Part shown: positions 1 to 8,415 of the stretch, one piece after another | Layout of the letters: the number at the start of each line of letters is the position of its first letter | How positions within the stretch are numbered: the first letter of the stretch is position 1 | NCBI GenBank assembly: GCA_964531325.1 | Contig: CAZHCW010000020.1 | Location: 1-64,000, forward strand | Direction: 5' to 3' | Length of the DNA stretch: 64,000 nucleotides | Origin: UTCHB3 sp964531325 | GTDB taxonomy: Bacteria; Bacteroidota; Ignavibacteria; Ignavibacteriales; Ignavibacteriaceae | Position numbers and translations under genes: made by a program | The notes under the pieces: generated by a model | The model's input: only the letters and a program-made list of their open reading frames with translations | The model's database searches: none | What the model was told of the DNA's origin: nothing

Positions 1-53
1 TTTAGACTACAAATGTATGAAATAAGTTAAACTCTGCAAAGTAGAGCCACTCG

Positions 54-734
54 TTAACTGTTTTCTTTCTTTATTATCTCAATAATTTCTGAAAAATCAT
101 TGAGTTCATAATCGGCATTGTGGAACGGAGTATTAAATGTGTCACCATATTTTGCAAACGCAGTTTTAATTCCCACATTGGATGCTCCCACGATGTCTCT
201 TTCCGCCCAATCCCCCACCATTACTGCTTCTTCAGGTTTTACAGCCAATTTTTTAAGTATCGCCATAAAAGGAACCGGACTCGGTTTTCTCTCTCCGGTA
301 TCATCAAAAGTTACCACTTCATCAAAAATATGATGAAAATTCAGGTATGCCAAGCGCAACCAGGCTTCCTTGCTTGGGGCATCAGAAAGAATACCAAGTT
401 TGATTCCCATTTTCAACAACTGATTTAGACTGGAATAAACATGTGGATATGGAATAAGATTGGCTTCCCTCGCTTTTCTGTATGCCACAATCCCTGAACT
501 TAATATTTTATGATTAATCATTCCAAGTTGTTGAGTTAAAAACAGATCAAATACCTGTTGATATTCAATTCCCTGTTCTTTATATATTTTATCAATTTCA
601 GCAGAAGCTTCAGCTAAACTCAACTGTAAACCGGCATCAATCATCGCCGTAAGAGCTGCCTCAATCGACAATCTTTTCATTTTCATGAAATCAACAAGTG
701 TGTTGTCAAGATCAAAGATCACGGCTTTAATCAT
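54..734 (-). CDS. HAD-superfamily hydrolase (phosphatase)
   Basis: This is a 226-residue haloacid dehalogenase-type phosphohydrolase, probably cytosolic. The four HAD motifs are visible: nucleophile DLDNT (D8, D10), motif II LSDAP (S117), the motif III lysine in ERKPSP (K150), and the acidic motif IV GDWAERD (174-180). A helical cap lies between residues about 17 and 95, as in C1-cap enzymes such as phosphoglycolate or pyrimidine-nucleotide phosphatases. The substrate cannot be told from sequence. The start overlaps the end of aroQ by 8 bases, so it is the last gene of a three-gene minus-strand operon. The family call is firm and the substrate unknown. Confidence 0.88.
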   Translation of the reverse strand: MIKAVIFDLDNTLVDFMKMKRLSIEAALTAMIDAGLQLSLAEASAEIDKIYKEQGIEYQQVFDLFLTQQLGMINHKILSSGIVAYRKAREANLIPYPHVYSSLNQLLKMGIKLGILSDAPSKEAWLRLAYLNFHHIFDEVVTFDDTGERKPSPVPFMAILKKLAVKPEEAVMVGDWAERDIVGASNVGIKTAFAKYGDTFNTPFHNADYELNDFSEIIEIIKKENS

Positions 735-1170
735 TTTTAATTCCTTTTTTTAATTTCTCTTTTATTATCTCAACTGCTGCAATATATCCAAGTTCTTTAA
801 ACCCCGACAAATATCCATCACAAGCAGAGGCTGTGATTAATAACTGCCTAAAATCTTCTCTTTTTGCAAGGTGCGAAAGATGCACCTCTACTTTAATATT
901 CTTAAACAACTCAAGGGCGTCTCTTATCACAATTGATGTATGTGCATAACCCCCCGGATTAATTATAAGGTGGTCTTCTCTGCCTCTTAGTGATTGAATC
1001 TTTTCTACAATCTCGCCTTCGATATTGCTTTGATAAAAATTAAATGCAATTTCAGGGTACCTCTCACATAAAAGTTTTTCGACCTGTTCAAGCGTTAGTG
1101 AACCATAATTGGAATTGTCTCTTTCTCCCAGAAGGTTCAGATTTGCACCATGAATAACAGATATTTTCAT
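727..1170 (-). CDS. aroQ: type II 3-dehydroquinate dehydratase
   Basis: AroQ converts 3-dehydroquinate to 3-dehydroshikimate in the shikimate pathway; type II enzymes are cytosolic dodecamers. The 147-residue length is normal. The N-terminal IHGANLNLLGERD motif, the lid tyrosine (Y22), the NPGGYAHTS substrate loop (N71, H77) and the EVH motif (E95, H97) are all present. The stretch after EVHLS reads HLAKRE and not the commoner NIHARE, a mild divergence. It overlaps the upstream 90-residue gene by 4 bases (ATGA type) and the downstream HAD gene by 8, so all three are probably co-transcribed. No other shikimate gene is in the window. Confidence 0.95.
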   Translation of the reverse strand: MKISVIHGANLNLLGERDNSNYGSLTLEQVEKLLCERYPEIAFNFYQSNIEGEIVEKIQSLRGREDHLIINPGGYAHTSIVIRDALELFKNIKVEVHLSHLAKREDFRQLLITASACDGYLSGFKELGYIAAVEIIKEKLKKGIKND

Positions 1171-1439
1171 TTTGGCTCCGCCATTGAATCTATAAACTCT
1201 CTAACTTTAGGAGAAACATAAATTGAATCAATACCTAAATCTTTTAGTGCCGATGCCAGAATGTTTGCACGGCGTTGATCGTTTGCGTTTTTATTGATAA
1301 CAACAACCTTCGATTCATTCAGGATACAATAGCCGCCGCGAAAATCACCTTTCTCAAATCGAACTGTTGCACCAAGCTGATATGCAAGGTCTTTTAGTTC
1401 ATTGATTAAAGATTCCAGTTCTTTTTCTTTTATTTTCAT
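1167..1439 (-). CDS. conserved small protein of unknown function
   Basis: This is a 90-residue soluble protein I do not recognise. The N-terminal 20 residues form a charged helix, followed by a short beta-rich part (GATVRFEKGDFRGGYCILN, then KVVVINKN). The C-terminal half is helical and contains RRANILASALKDLGIDSIYVSP. There is no signal peptide, membrane segment or metal-binding cysteine cluster (only one Cys). It is the first gene of the aroQ operon and its end overlaps the aroQ start by 4 bases, so translational coupling is likely. Coding status is well supported by the overlap and normal composition, but the function is unknown. Confidence 0.75.
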   Translation of the reverse strand: MKIKEKELESLINELKDLAYQLGATVRFEKGDFRGGYCILNESKVVVINKNANDQRRANILASALKDLGIDSIYVSPKVREFIDSMAEPK

Positions 1440-1535
1440 AGAGAAAGTATTTAAATCTAAAACTTCAGAAAAGGTTAATAAATTGAGTAAATATAATAAT
1501 TTAGATATTCCAATTTCAAAAAATAAGAAAAATAT

Positions 1536-2462
1536 ATGAATATTGCCTCAATCGATACAGGAACAAATACGATTCTGCTTCTCATTGCTACACCTGTGGC
1601 TCCAAATTCCATTAAAAAATTAGCGGAAATTCATAATATGCCGCGACTTGGTGAAGATGTTGCCAAAACTGGAGTTATAAAGGAAGAAAAGATCAAAGAG
1701 TTGTGTAGAATTTACAATGATTACAATACTATATGCAAAGAATACGGTGTAACAAAAATAATCGCTTGTGGAACCAATGTTTTCAGAATAGCAAAAAATA
1801 CGAAGGATGTGATCAACAGAGTAAAATCTGAGACCGGAATTGATCTTAGAATTATATCAGGAGATGAGGAAGCTGAATCTTCTTATTCCGGTGCTACAGC
1901 AGATTTTGATAAAAAGCAAAATATCGCAGTAATAGATATTGGTGGAGGAAGTACGGAAATAACCTGTAAAAACAATGATAAACTCCTTTTCAGAAAAAGT
2001 TTTACTACAGGTGTTGTTACCTTGAGAGAGAAATTTGTAAATAGTGATTCTCTCTCAAAATCAAACCTCGAAACAATTTCAGATTTTTGTAACGACTACT
2101 TCACAGGGCTTGAAAGTGTTAGTGGCCTTTCAGATTTTTCCATTTCAATCGCAGGAACGCCTACAACACTGTTTTCTCTTTATAAGGGGTACTCAGAATT
2201 TAGAGGTGAGTTAATCCATAAAAACCATCTTTCAATCAAAGACATTGATGAAGTAGTTGCCGGATTTATCGATTTACCTTTCATCGAGTATAAAAAATAT
2301 GGTAAGATTATTAATGGTAGAGAAGACCTGATGGGGGCAGGTGCCATAATCCTGCAAACCGTCCTTACAAAACTGGGGCTTGAACAGACGACAATTTCAA
2401 TAACAGGACTTAGATATGGGCTCATTCTGAACTATCTTGCTCAGAATCCGGAATTTATTTAA
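1536..2462 (+). CDS. Ppx/GppA family phosphatase
   Basis: A 308-residue member of the exopolyphosphatase/guanosine pentaphosphate phosphatase family, which hydrolyses terminal phosphate of polyphosphate or pppGpp. It has the ASKHA fold: N-terminal phosphate loop SIDTGTNTILLL (residues 5-16) and the second loop VIDIGGGSTEI (about 130-140), with catalytic glutamate expected in the GDEEAESSY stretch near residue 110. At about 300 residues it has only the two catalytic domains and lacks the C-terminal HD-like domains of the long E. coli Ppx. It stands alone on the plus strand, divergent from the aroQ operon (96-bp spacer) and convergent with nadB. Confidence 0.88.
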   Translation: MNIASIDTGTNTILLLIATPVAPNSIKKLAEIHNMPRLGEDVAKTGVIKEEKIKELCRIYNDYNTICKEYGVTKIIACGTNVFRIAKNTKDVINRVKSETGIDLRIISGDEEAESSYSGATADFDKKQNIAVIDIGGGSTEITCKNNDKLLFRKSFTTGVVTLREKFVNSDSLSKSNLETISDFCNDYFTGLESVSGLSDFSISIAGTPTTLFSLYKGYSEFRGELIHKNHLSIKDIDEVVAGFIDLPFIEYKKYGKIINGREDLMGAGAIILQTVLTKLGLEQTTISITGLRYGLILNYLAQNPEFI

Positions 2463-2481
2463 CTAAACAGTTATCTGCACT

Positions 2482-4110
2482 TTACGACTTCTGGTATGTA
2501 TTCTGGATAAGAGTATCTTCGGCTGTTTTTGAATTATCAGGCGTTGGATAATCAAGGGTGTAGTGTAGTCCCCTGCTTTCCTTCCGCAATAATGCAGATT
2601 TAACTATCAGGTAACCTGAAGTGACAAGGTTCCTCAATTCAATTAATGAGTCAAAAACTTTTGTTATTTTATAAAATTCTTCTATTTCATTATATAGCAG
2701 ATTAATTCTTCTTGAGGCAAATTCCAACCGAAGATTTGATCTTACGATGCCGACATAGTCTGACATAAGTTGTTTCAACTCTCTGGCACCATGAGTAATG
2801 AGCACTTTCTCATCCGCAGATAATGTACCTGAATCATCCCAGGCAGGTATCTCTTCCTGACACATCGGGAAATCTTTCATATTCCTCTTGATATCATTTG
2901 CAGCTCTTTGTGCAAAAACGAGAGCTTCAAGAAGTGAATTGCTCGCCAGTCTGTTAGCTCCATGAACACCGGTCATGGATACTTCACCAACTGCATAAAG
3001 TCCTGTTAGTGATGATCGGGAAAATTCATCAACATAAATACCACCACAAATATAGTGTGCAGCCGGAACAACCGGAATATATTCATTTGTGATATCAATT
3101 CCTTTTTTCAAACAATTTGCATGAATGTGTGGGAAATGATCAATAATATCATCTTTGTTTTTATGGGTTACATCCAAAAACACATATTCGTCACCCCTTT
3201 TTTTCATTTCAGTATCAATTGCTCGCGCAACTATATCTCTTGGGGCAAGCTCTTTTCTTACATCATACTTCTCCATAAAAGCATCACCCGAGGAATTTCT
3301 GAGGATACCACCAAAACCCCTGACGGCTTCAGAGATCAGGAATGAGTGACTCGATTTACTTCCGGGATTTGGGTCATAAAAAGAGGTGGGATGAAACTGT
3401 ATAAATTCCATGTTACCCAATTTTGCACCCGCTCTGTACGCCATAGCAAAACCATCGCCTGTTGCAATTGGTGGATTTGTTGTGTGATAATAAACTTGTC
3501 CTATCCCGCCAGTGGCAAGAATAGTAGCCCGGGAAGTAATCTTTATCACATGTCCCGATTCATTCTCGAGTACATAAGCCCCCCAACAATGACGACTTGA
3601 AATTGGTTGATGTTTTAATCCTGAAACATTGTGTTCGGTGATGAGATCGATGGCGAGAGCGTTTTCAATAATTCTGATGTTTGAGCTTTTGCTCGCTTTT
3701 TCAATAAGTGCCCTCTCCACTTCTTTCCCGGTTAAATCTTTTGCGTGAACAATTCGGTTGAATGAGTGGCCACCTTCCCTCACAAGATCTAATTTGCCAT
3801 CCTTTAATGTGAATCCTGTTCCAATATCTATAAGCTCATTAATTTTTCCCGGTCCCTCTTTTACGAGTATTTCAACTGTTTTTTCGTTACACAGTCCGGC
3901 CCCGGCAATCAATGTATCTTTTATATGGTTTGCAAATGTATCGTCAGGGTCAAGAACCGAAGCGATACCACCTTGAGCATAGTTGGTGTTTGACTCACTT
4001 TTCTCTTTTTTTGTAACCAACACAACATCAGCAAACTCTGATATTTTAATCGCACTGTACAATCCTGCGATCCCACTACCGATTACCAATACATCAGTTT
4101 TATAAAACAT
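2482..4110 (-). CDS. nadB: L-aspartate oxidase
   Basis: NadB oxidises L-aspartate to iminoaspartate, the first step of de novo NAD synthesis, using FAD. The 542-residue length fits. The Rossmann FAD motif VIGSGIAGLYSAI (8-20), the flavin-contact NYAQGGIA (about 44-51), FHPTSFY, the EAVRGFGGILRN and LAPRD active-site stretches of the fumarate reductase/aspartate oxidase family, and the C-terminal helical domain are visible. HSFNRIVHAKDLTG is typical of NadB and argues against SdhA/FrdA. The ATG overlaps the stop of the upstream membrane protein (TAATG). nadA and nadC are not in the window. Confidence 0.95.
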   Translation of the reverse strand: MFYKTDVLVIGSGIAGLYSAIKISEFADVVLVTKKEKSESNTNYAQGGIASVLDPDDTFANHIKDTLIAGAGLCNEKTVEILVKEGPGKINELIDIGTGFTLKDGKLDLVREGGHSFNRIVHAKDLTGKEVERALIEKASKSSNIRIIENALAIDLITEHNVSGLKHQPISSRHCWGAYVLENESGHVIKITSRATILATGGIGQVYYHTTNPPIATGDGFAMAYRAGAKLGNMEFIQFHPTSFYDPNPGSKSSHSFLISEAVRGFGGILRNSSGDAFMEKYDVRKELAPRDIVARAIDTEMKKRGDEYVFLDVTHKNKDDIIDHFPHIHANCLKKGIDITNEYIPVVPAAHYICGGIYVDEFSRSSLTGLYAVGEVSMTGVHGANRLASNSLLEALVFAQRAANDIKRNMKDFPMCQEEIPAWDDSGTLSADEKVLITHGARELKQLMSDYVGIVRSNLRLEFASRRINLLYNEIEEFYKITKVFDSLIELRNLVTSGYLIVKSALLRKESRGLHYTLDYPTPDNSKTAEDTLIQNTYQKS

Positions 4111-4826
4111 TAAATGCCTGAATTGTCAAATGATAAAAAATTAACCAATAAAAATGCGACTAAAGTTAAAAGAAAGAAAATCTTTATTGAAATGAGTATT
4201 GAGAAGATTTTCCCGCAGCCTAATCTGAAAAAAAATATTGAGGAGAGTGTTATTGCCCATACTATAAACGCAACTTCGAGGATCACAAAAATAACACCAA
4301 ACATTTGTTTAAAATCGAGAGGTGAAGGCGAATGACTGAACAGAAATTCGCCGTATATGATAATTTCTAAAAATATAAGAAGTGCAGCACTTAATGCTAT
4401 CGGAGCCAGTGCGTAACTAAGGCCTGAAGTTACATCTCTCCACCTCACACCGGCTGAACGAATTCCGGTTGTTTTTAGTAGAATATATGGGAGAATAAGG
4501 GCAAATGCCAGCAAAAGCAGGAATTGTAAATACCCGGTTAACATCTTTTCCCCCGAGTATCCAAAAAAATGGAAAGAAAAAAAAATTGCTATGAAATATA
4601 TTTTTATCATAGCAAAAACAAGAAAAAAGGAACTGAAGTTTTTGTTCTCCGAGTAAATGATTTTGTCGAAAGTTTCACCCGGTTCATCCACCAGGCCTGA
4701 TAGTGTGATTCCGAGATCGATATTGGCAACTTTATCACGAAGAAAATATCCGCACTTTTTACACTCAAAGTTGAAACGGGATTGATCTGTTCCACACTTC
4801 GGGCAGGTTATTTTGTTGGGTATCAT
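4110..4826 (-). CDS. zinc-ribbon, Yip1-like integral membrane protein
   Basis: This 238-residue protein begins with a four-cysteine zinc ribbon (CPKCG at residues 8-12 and CKKCG at about 22-26). A soluble linker follows, then about five hydrophobic segments beginning near residue 66, a layout resembling Yip1-domain proteins. The linker sequence GITLSGLVDEPGETFDKIIYSEN precedes the first membrane segment, as in Yip1-like proteins where an FxxP/W-type motif precedes the bundle. Function is unknown. It lies between DUF5683 (7 bp away) and nadB (overlap by one base), within the parAB operon, which suggests shared transcription and nothing more specific. Confidence 0.7.
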   Translation of the reverse strand: MIPNKITCPKCGTDQSRFNFECKKCGYFLRDKVANIDLGITLSGLVDEPGETFDKIIYSENKNFSSFFLVFAMIKIYFIAIFFSFHFFGYSGEKMLTGYLQFLLLLAFALILPYILLKTTGIRSAGVRWRDVTSGLSYALAPIALSAALLIFLEIIIYGEFLFSHSPSPLDFKQMFGVIFVILEVAFIVWAITLSSIFFFRLGCGKIFSILISIKIFFLLTLVAFLLVNFLSFDNSGI

Positions 4827-4832
4827 GGCTTG

Positions 4833-5363
4833 TCAGAATTTAATTTTGAGATTTAGCATTTTACTTCCGGTATTGAAGTCTTCTGATACATCAAAGTCGA
4901 AAAGACTGGCATCGACATATGCATCCAGAAGGTTTGCTAAATAAGTAATCCCCATATAAATTACAAACAAATCTCTTTGATCGCGATAAAAATCCCTTAA
5001 ACGGCGATAACTCTCAATGGAAAACGAGGACTGAATATACAGGGCCCGGTAGTCGGTATAGTTGTTATCGTTTACAACATAATTATAGATGCACCATCCG
5101 AGTACACCCCAGATAACCGGCATCTTCCAGTAAGATTCATTATAATACTGCCCCCACCCTGGAAGGACAGCACTTTTCCACACTGCTGTCATGGGATCTT
5201 TTGTTGGGACATACACATCCGGCGAATTTACAGTGTCCATGGTTATTCCGGCGGGTGTTGCCGCAGGAATTGAGTCCTGTTTTCTTGAGTCAGGATTCTG
5301 CGCTAAAATTTGTCCACAAAAAAAGATCAGGACAAATGTCAGGTTAATTATGATTTTTTTCAA
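4833..5363 (-). CDS. DUF5683 exported/membrane protein
   Basis: This is a DUF5683-type protein. I chose the TTG at 5363, giving an N-terminus MKKIIINLTFVLIFFCGQILAQ that is a textbook signal peptide; an upstream TTG at 5384 would add seven residues. After a Pro/Thr-rich linker comes the family core: AVWKSAVLPGWGQYYNESYWK, then a hydrophobic hairpin (PVIWGVLGWCIYNYVV) and YRDQRDLFVIYMGITYLANLLDAYVDA. The start overlaps the end of parB by about 20 bases. The order parA-parB-DUF5683 is a recurring arrangement in Bacteroidota. The role is unknown and probably at the cell envelope. Confidence 0.85.
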   Translation of the reverse strand: MKKIIINLTFVLIFFCGQILAQNPDSRKQDSIPAATPAGITMDTVNSPDVYVPTKDPMTAVWKSAVLPGWGQYYNESYWKMPVIWGVLGWCIYNYVVNDNNYTDYRALYIQSSFSIESYRRLRDFYRDQRDLFVIYMGITYLANLLDAYVDASLFDFDVSEDFNTGSKMLNLKIKF

Positions 5364-6273
5364 TGATCTCAAACAATTCAACAAGGCGGTCTAACTCTTC
5401 ATTAGAAAAAAACTGGATAACAATTTCTCCGGTTCCTTCAAGTTTCTGAGTGCAGATCACTTTTGTGGCGAAAATCTTTCTTAGGTAGTCTTCAATAGAA
5501 TTAAGTGCAGTTGAAGATTTTGGTTTTGATTTTTCAACCAATCTAACGGGTTTTATTTTTTTAGGACGAATAAGGCTTTTTACAAATTCTTCAACTTTTC
5601 TAACCGACATCCCATCGTCGATCATCTTCTGAAAAGCAAAAATTTGAGTGGGTTCATCGGGGAGGTTGATCAAAGCTCTGGCATGCCCTACAGTAATTTC
5701 GTCTCTAATTAAAGAGTCTTTTATTCTGTCAGGTAATTTAAGCAGACGGATTGAGTTGGCGACAGTAGATCTGTTTTTCCCTACTCGCTCGGCAATTTCT
5801 TCCTGAGTAAGATCACATTCTTCCATCAATCTTTGATATGCAGTAGCTTCTTCAATGGGATCGAGTTTTTCTCTCTGAATATTTTCAATGAGAGCCATCG
5901 CGAGCATAACCTCGTCGGAGGAAACGACCATAATATATGCAGGTATTTCGGGAAAGCCAAGCTCTCTAAAAGCACGCAGCCTCCTCTCGCCTGATATCAA
6001 TTCATAAGCGTTTTCTGCAACTTTTCTAACCGTTACCGGTTGAATCAGACCATTTGTGAGAATCGACCGTTTAAGATCTTCAAGAGCTTCTCTGTCGAAA
6101 TTAGTCCTTGGTTGAAATGGATTCGGCTTAATCTGCATGACAGACAATTTTTTTATTGAATCTGAAATTGGCTGACTCGATGAACTATCGTCCCGGTTCT
6201 CCAGGTCACTCTCATTCATGGTACCCATCAACGCCTCAAGACCACGACCCAGACCCGATTTTACTTTTGCCAT
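5344..6273 (-). CDS. parB: chromosome partitioning protein ParB (Spo0J/Noc family)
   Basis: ParB binds parS sites and, as a CTP-dependent clamp, slides on DNA and loads SMC for chromosome segregation. This 309-residue protein shows the N-terminal ParB/CTPase domain with NPFQPR and the CTP-binding SGERRLRA motif, then ENIQREKLDPIEEA, and a helix-turn-helix (LTQEEIAERVGKNRSTVAN). The C-terminal dimerisation helix is rich in E and L. It abuts parA (the parA stop and parB start share a base). A short lysine-rich linker (about residues 235-255) separates HTH and dimer domain. No parS palindrome was found in this window. Confidence 0.95.
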   Translation of the reverse strand: MAKVKSGLGRGLEALMGTMNESDLENRDDSSSSQPISDSIKKLSVMQIKPNPFQPRTNFDREALEDLKRSILTNGLIQPVTVRKVAENAYELISGERRLRAFRELGFPEIPAYIMVVSSDEVMLAMALIENIQREKLDPIEEATAYQRLMEECDLTQEEIAERVGKNRSTVANSIRLLKLPDRIKDSLIRDEITVGHARALINLPDEPTQIFAFQKMIDDGMSVRKVEEFVKSLIRPKKIKPVRLVEKSKPKSSTALNSIEDYLRKIFATKVICTQKLEGTGEIVIQFFSNEELDRLVELFEIIEKNHN

Positions 6274-7040
6274 TATTTTTTGCTGTTCCTCCTTAAAAAT
6301 TCCTGGGCAAGTTCAATGTAATTTTTTGCACCGCTCGAAAGAGCGTCATACATAAGAACAGGCTTCCCAAAACTGGGAGATTCTGATACCCGGACATTTC
6401 TATGAATCTTGGTTTTGTAAACTTTGTCTTCAAAATATTTCCTTACTTCATCTGCAACAAGTTCTGAAAGTTTTAATCTGCTGTCATACATCGTTAGCAG
6501 AACACCCTCAATAGTCAGATGTTTATTAAATCTGTCTTTCACAAGTTTAATGGTATTTAGAAGTTGACCCAAACCCTCCAACGCAAAATACTCACATTGC
6601 ACAGGAATCAAAACAGAATCACTTGCCGTAAGTGCATTTAATGTTAATATACCCAAAGTTGGAGGGCAATCGATAAACACATAATCATATTTGGAGCGAG
6701 CTTCTTTTAATCTCTCTTTGAGCACAAACTCCCTTCTCTCCATTTCGAGCAATTCAACTTCCGCACCAACAAGATCAATTGTTGCAGGAATCAGGTCCAG
6801 ATAAGGAATAACATCCTTTACAATAGTATCTGCAAACTTAACTTGCGAGATCAACAGATCATAAATTGAAGGTTGAGTGTTTTGAAAACTCAATCCTGAG
6901 GATGAATTCCCTTGAGGGTCGATATCAATTACAAGTATTCTTTTTTCTGCAACTGCAAGCGAAGCAGAAAGATTGATGGCAGTCGTTGTCTTGCCAACTC
7001 CACCTTTCTGGTTCGCTACGGATATTATTTTACCATGCAT
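6273..7040 (-). CDS. parA: chromosome partitioning ATPase ParA (Soj)
   Basis: ParA is the deviant-Walker ATPase that drives ParB/parS segregation. The 255-residue protein has the deviant Walker A NQKGGVGKTTTAINLS near the N-terminus, Walker A' DIDPQGNSSSG, Walker B VFIDCPPTLG, and the switch region QCEYFALEGLGQL. Length and absence of an N-terminal HTH fit the chromosomal type Ib/Soj group. It is the promoter-proximal gene of parA-parB-DUF5683, separated from the UPF0173 gene by 33 bp. Confidence 0.96.
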   Translation of the reverse strand: MHGKIISVANQKGGVGKTTTAINLSASLAVAEKRILVIDIDPQGNSSSGLSFQNTQPSIYDLLISQVKFADTIVKDVIPYLDLIPATIDLVGAEVELLEMERREFVLKERLKEARSKYDYVFIDCPPTLGILTLNALTASDSVLIPVQCEYFALEGLGQLLNTIKLVKDRFNKHLTIEGVLLTMYDSRLKLSELVADEVRKYFEDKVYKTKIHRNVRVSESPSFGKPVLMYDALSSGAKNYIELAQEFLRRNSKK

Positions 7041-7073
7041 ATATTCTACATCTATTCCGAAAAATCATAATGA

Positions 7074-7751
7074 TTAAAGTGTTATTTCCTGACCAAAATC
7101 CAATATGGTGCATCCCTGATTCACTGATTCAAGTTTTCGTTTGAAGCTTTCAGGATCAGCCTCTATTACAGGAAAAGTGTTAAAATGTAGCGGTATTGCC
7201 ATCTTTGGATTTACAAATTCAACTGCAATTACGGCGTCATCAATTCCCATCGTATAGTTGTCTCCGATCGGAAGAAGCATATAATCTATCTTATGTAATT
7301 CACCGATTAATTTCATGTCCAAAAAGAGTCCGGTATCACCGGTGTGATAAATCGTTACTCCGTCAACTACCAAAATAATACCAACAGGGTTTCCACCATA
7401 TCTTCCATCAGGATACACTGAACCGTGGTGAGCAATTGTAAATTTTACTCTTCCAAACTCAAAATTGTATCCGCCACCTATGTGCATTGTGTGAACTTTA
7501 AGTCCTTCAGCTTCCAATATATTACCGAGTTCAAAATTGCATATCACAAGTGAATTGCATCTTTTAGCAATCTCTATGGTATCACCAACATGATCACCAT
7601 GAGCATGTGTGAGAATAATATAGTCTGCCTCCACCTCTTGGGATTTTACAGGAGAGACAGGATTCCCATTCAGAAAAGGATCGATAAGGATTTTTATTCC
7701 GTTTTCAGTTGTAAACTGACAGGCCGAGTGCCCGAAAAATTTAAGTTTCAT
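7074..7751 (-). CDS. UPF0173 metallo-beta-lactamase-fold hydrolase
   Basis: A 225-residue metal-dependent hydrolase of the UPF0173 family. The zinc-binding HAHGDHVGD motif sits near residue 50, preceded by GHSACQF and ILIDPFLNGNP. Further family signatures are AHHGSVYPDGRYGGNPVG, HTGDTG and PLHFNTFP near the end, which supply the remaining metal ligands. The physiological substrate of the family is unknown; cytosolic location is likely because no signal peptide is seen. The start is one base from the end of the downstream-annotated glycosyltransferase, suggesting an operon with gt2-cdaA-folP. Confidence 0.9.
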   Translation of the reverse strand: MKLKFFGHSACQFTTENGIKILIDPFLNGNPVSPVKSQEVEADYIILTHAHGDHVGDTIEIAKRCNSLVICNFELGNILEAEGLKVHTMHIGGGYNFEFGRVKFTIAHHGSVYPDGRYGGNPVGIILVVDGVTIYHTGDTGLFLDMKLIGELHKIDYMLLPIGDNYTMGIDDAVIAVEFVNPKMAIPLHFNTFPVIEADPESFKRKLESVNQGCTILDFGQEITL

Positions 7752-7752
7752 T

Positions 7753-8415
7753 CTAAAAGTCTCCCAAAGGTTTTACTATTTGCTTAACAAATTTAAGAGT
7801 TGTTTCGAAATTTTTCATTTTACTTTTTTCTTCCCCATAAATTGTGGGAATATCAACCCACGCAAATGAGTCACAATATTTCGAAGCCTTAATTAACATT
7901 TCTGTTTCTGCAACATAACCATTCTCTAAAGGAAGTATTGCTTTCAGGAGTGAACATTTAAAACCTCTGTAACCCGACTGACTGTCGAGGACATTAATTC
8001 CTGTCTTTAGACTGATTAAAAAAGATGAGATAGAATTGCTTAAAATTCTATGCAAAGGCATAATGGAGGTGTCAAATTTTCTTTTTCCTATCACCACTGA
8101 GCTATCCATCAGTGCTTCCATAAATTTTGGTATAAATTCAGGATTATGTTGTTTATCACCATCCAGTGTAATTACGGTGTCAAATCCATCTTTGATTGCC
8201 TGAATAAATCCAAGTCTGAGTGCTGCGCCTTTTCCATGATTTTTTTCAAGTGTAAAAATCTTCACACCCTGAATATCAGGAATTGTAGAGGCTCCCCCAT
8301 CCGTAGAACCGTCATCAATTACATAAATCGAATTACAGTATCCTGCTGAAATCTCAACCACCTCCCTGATAAAATCTTTTTCATTGTAAAACGGGATGAT
8401 AACACAACAGGTCAT
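7753..8415 (-). CDS. glycosyltransferase family 2 (DPM1/DPG synthase-like)
   Basis: A 220-residue GT-A fold glycosyltransferase. IPFYNE (7-12), the nucleotide-sugar DDGSTDGG motif and LDGDKQHNPEFIP (the metal-binding DxD equivalent) are present. The compact length with no membrane helices resembles dolichyl/undecaprenyl-phosphate mannose or glucose synthases without a membrane anchor, which make lipid-linked sugar donors. SQSGYRGFKCSLL is typical of this subgroup. The donor sugar cannot be read from the sequence. It overlaps the cdaA end by 4 bases. Confidence 0.85.
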   Translation of the reverse strand: MTCCVIIPFYNEKDFIREVVEISAGYCNSIYVIDDGSTDGGASTIPDIQGVKIFTLEKNHGKGAALRLGFIQAIKDGFDTVITLDGDKQHNPEFIPKFMEALMDSSVVIGKRKFDTSIMPLHRILSNSISSFLISLKTGINVLDSQSGYRGFKCSLLKAILPLENGYVAETEMLIKASKYCDSFAWVDIPTIYGEEKSKMKNFETTLKFVKQIVKPLGDF

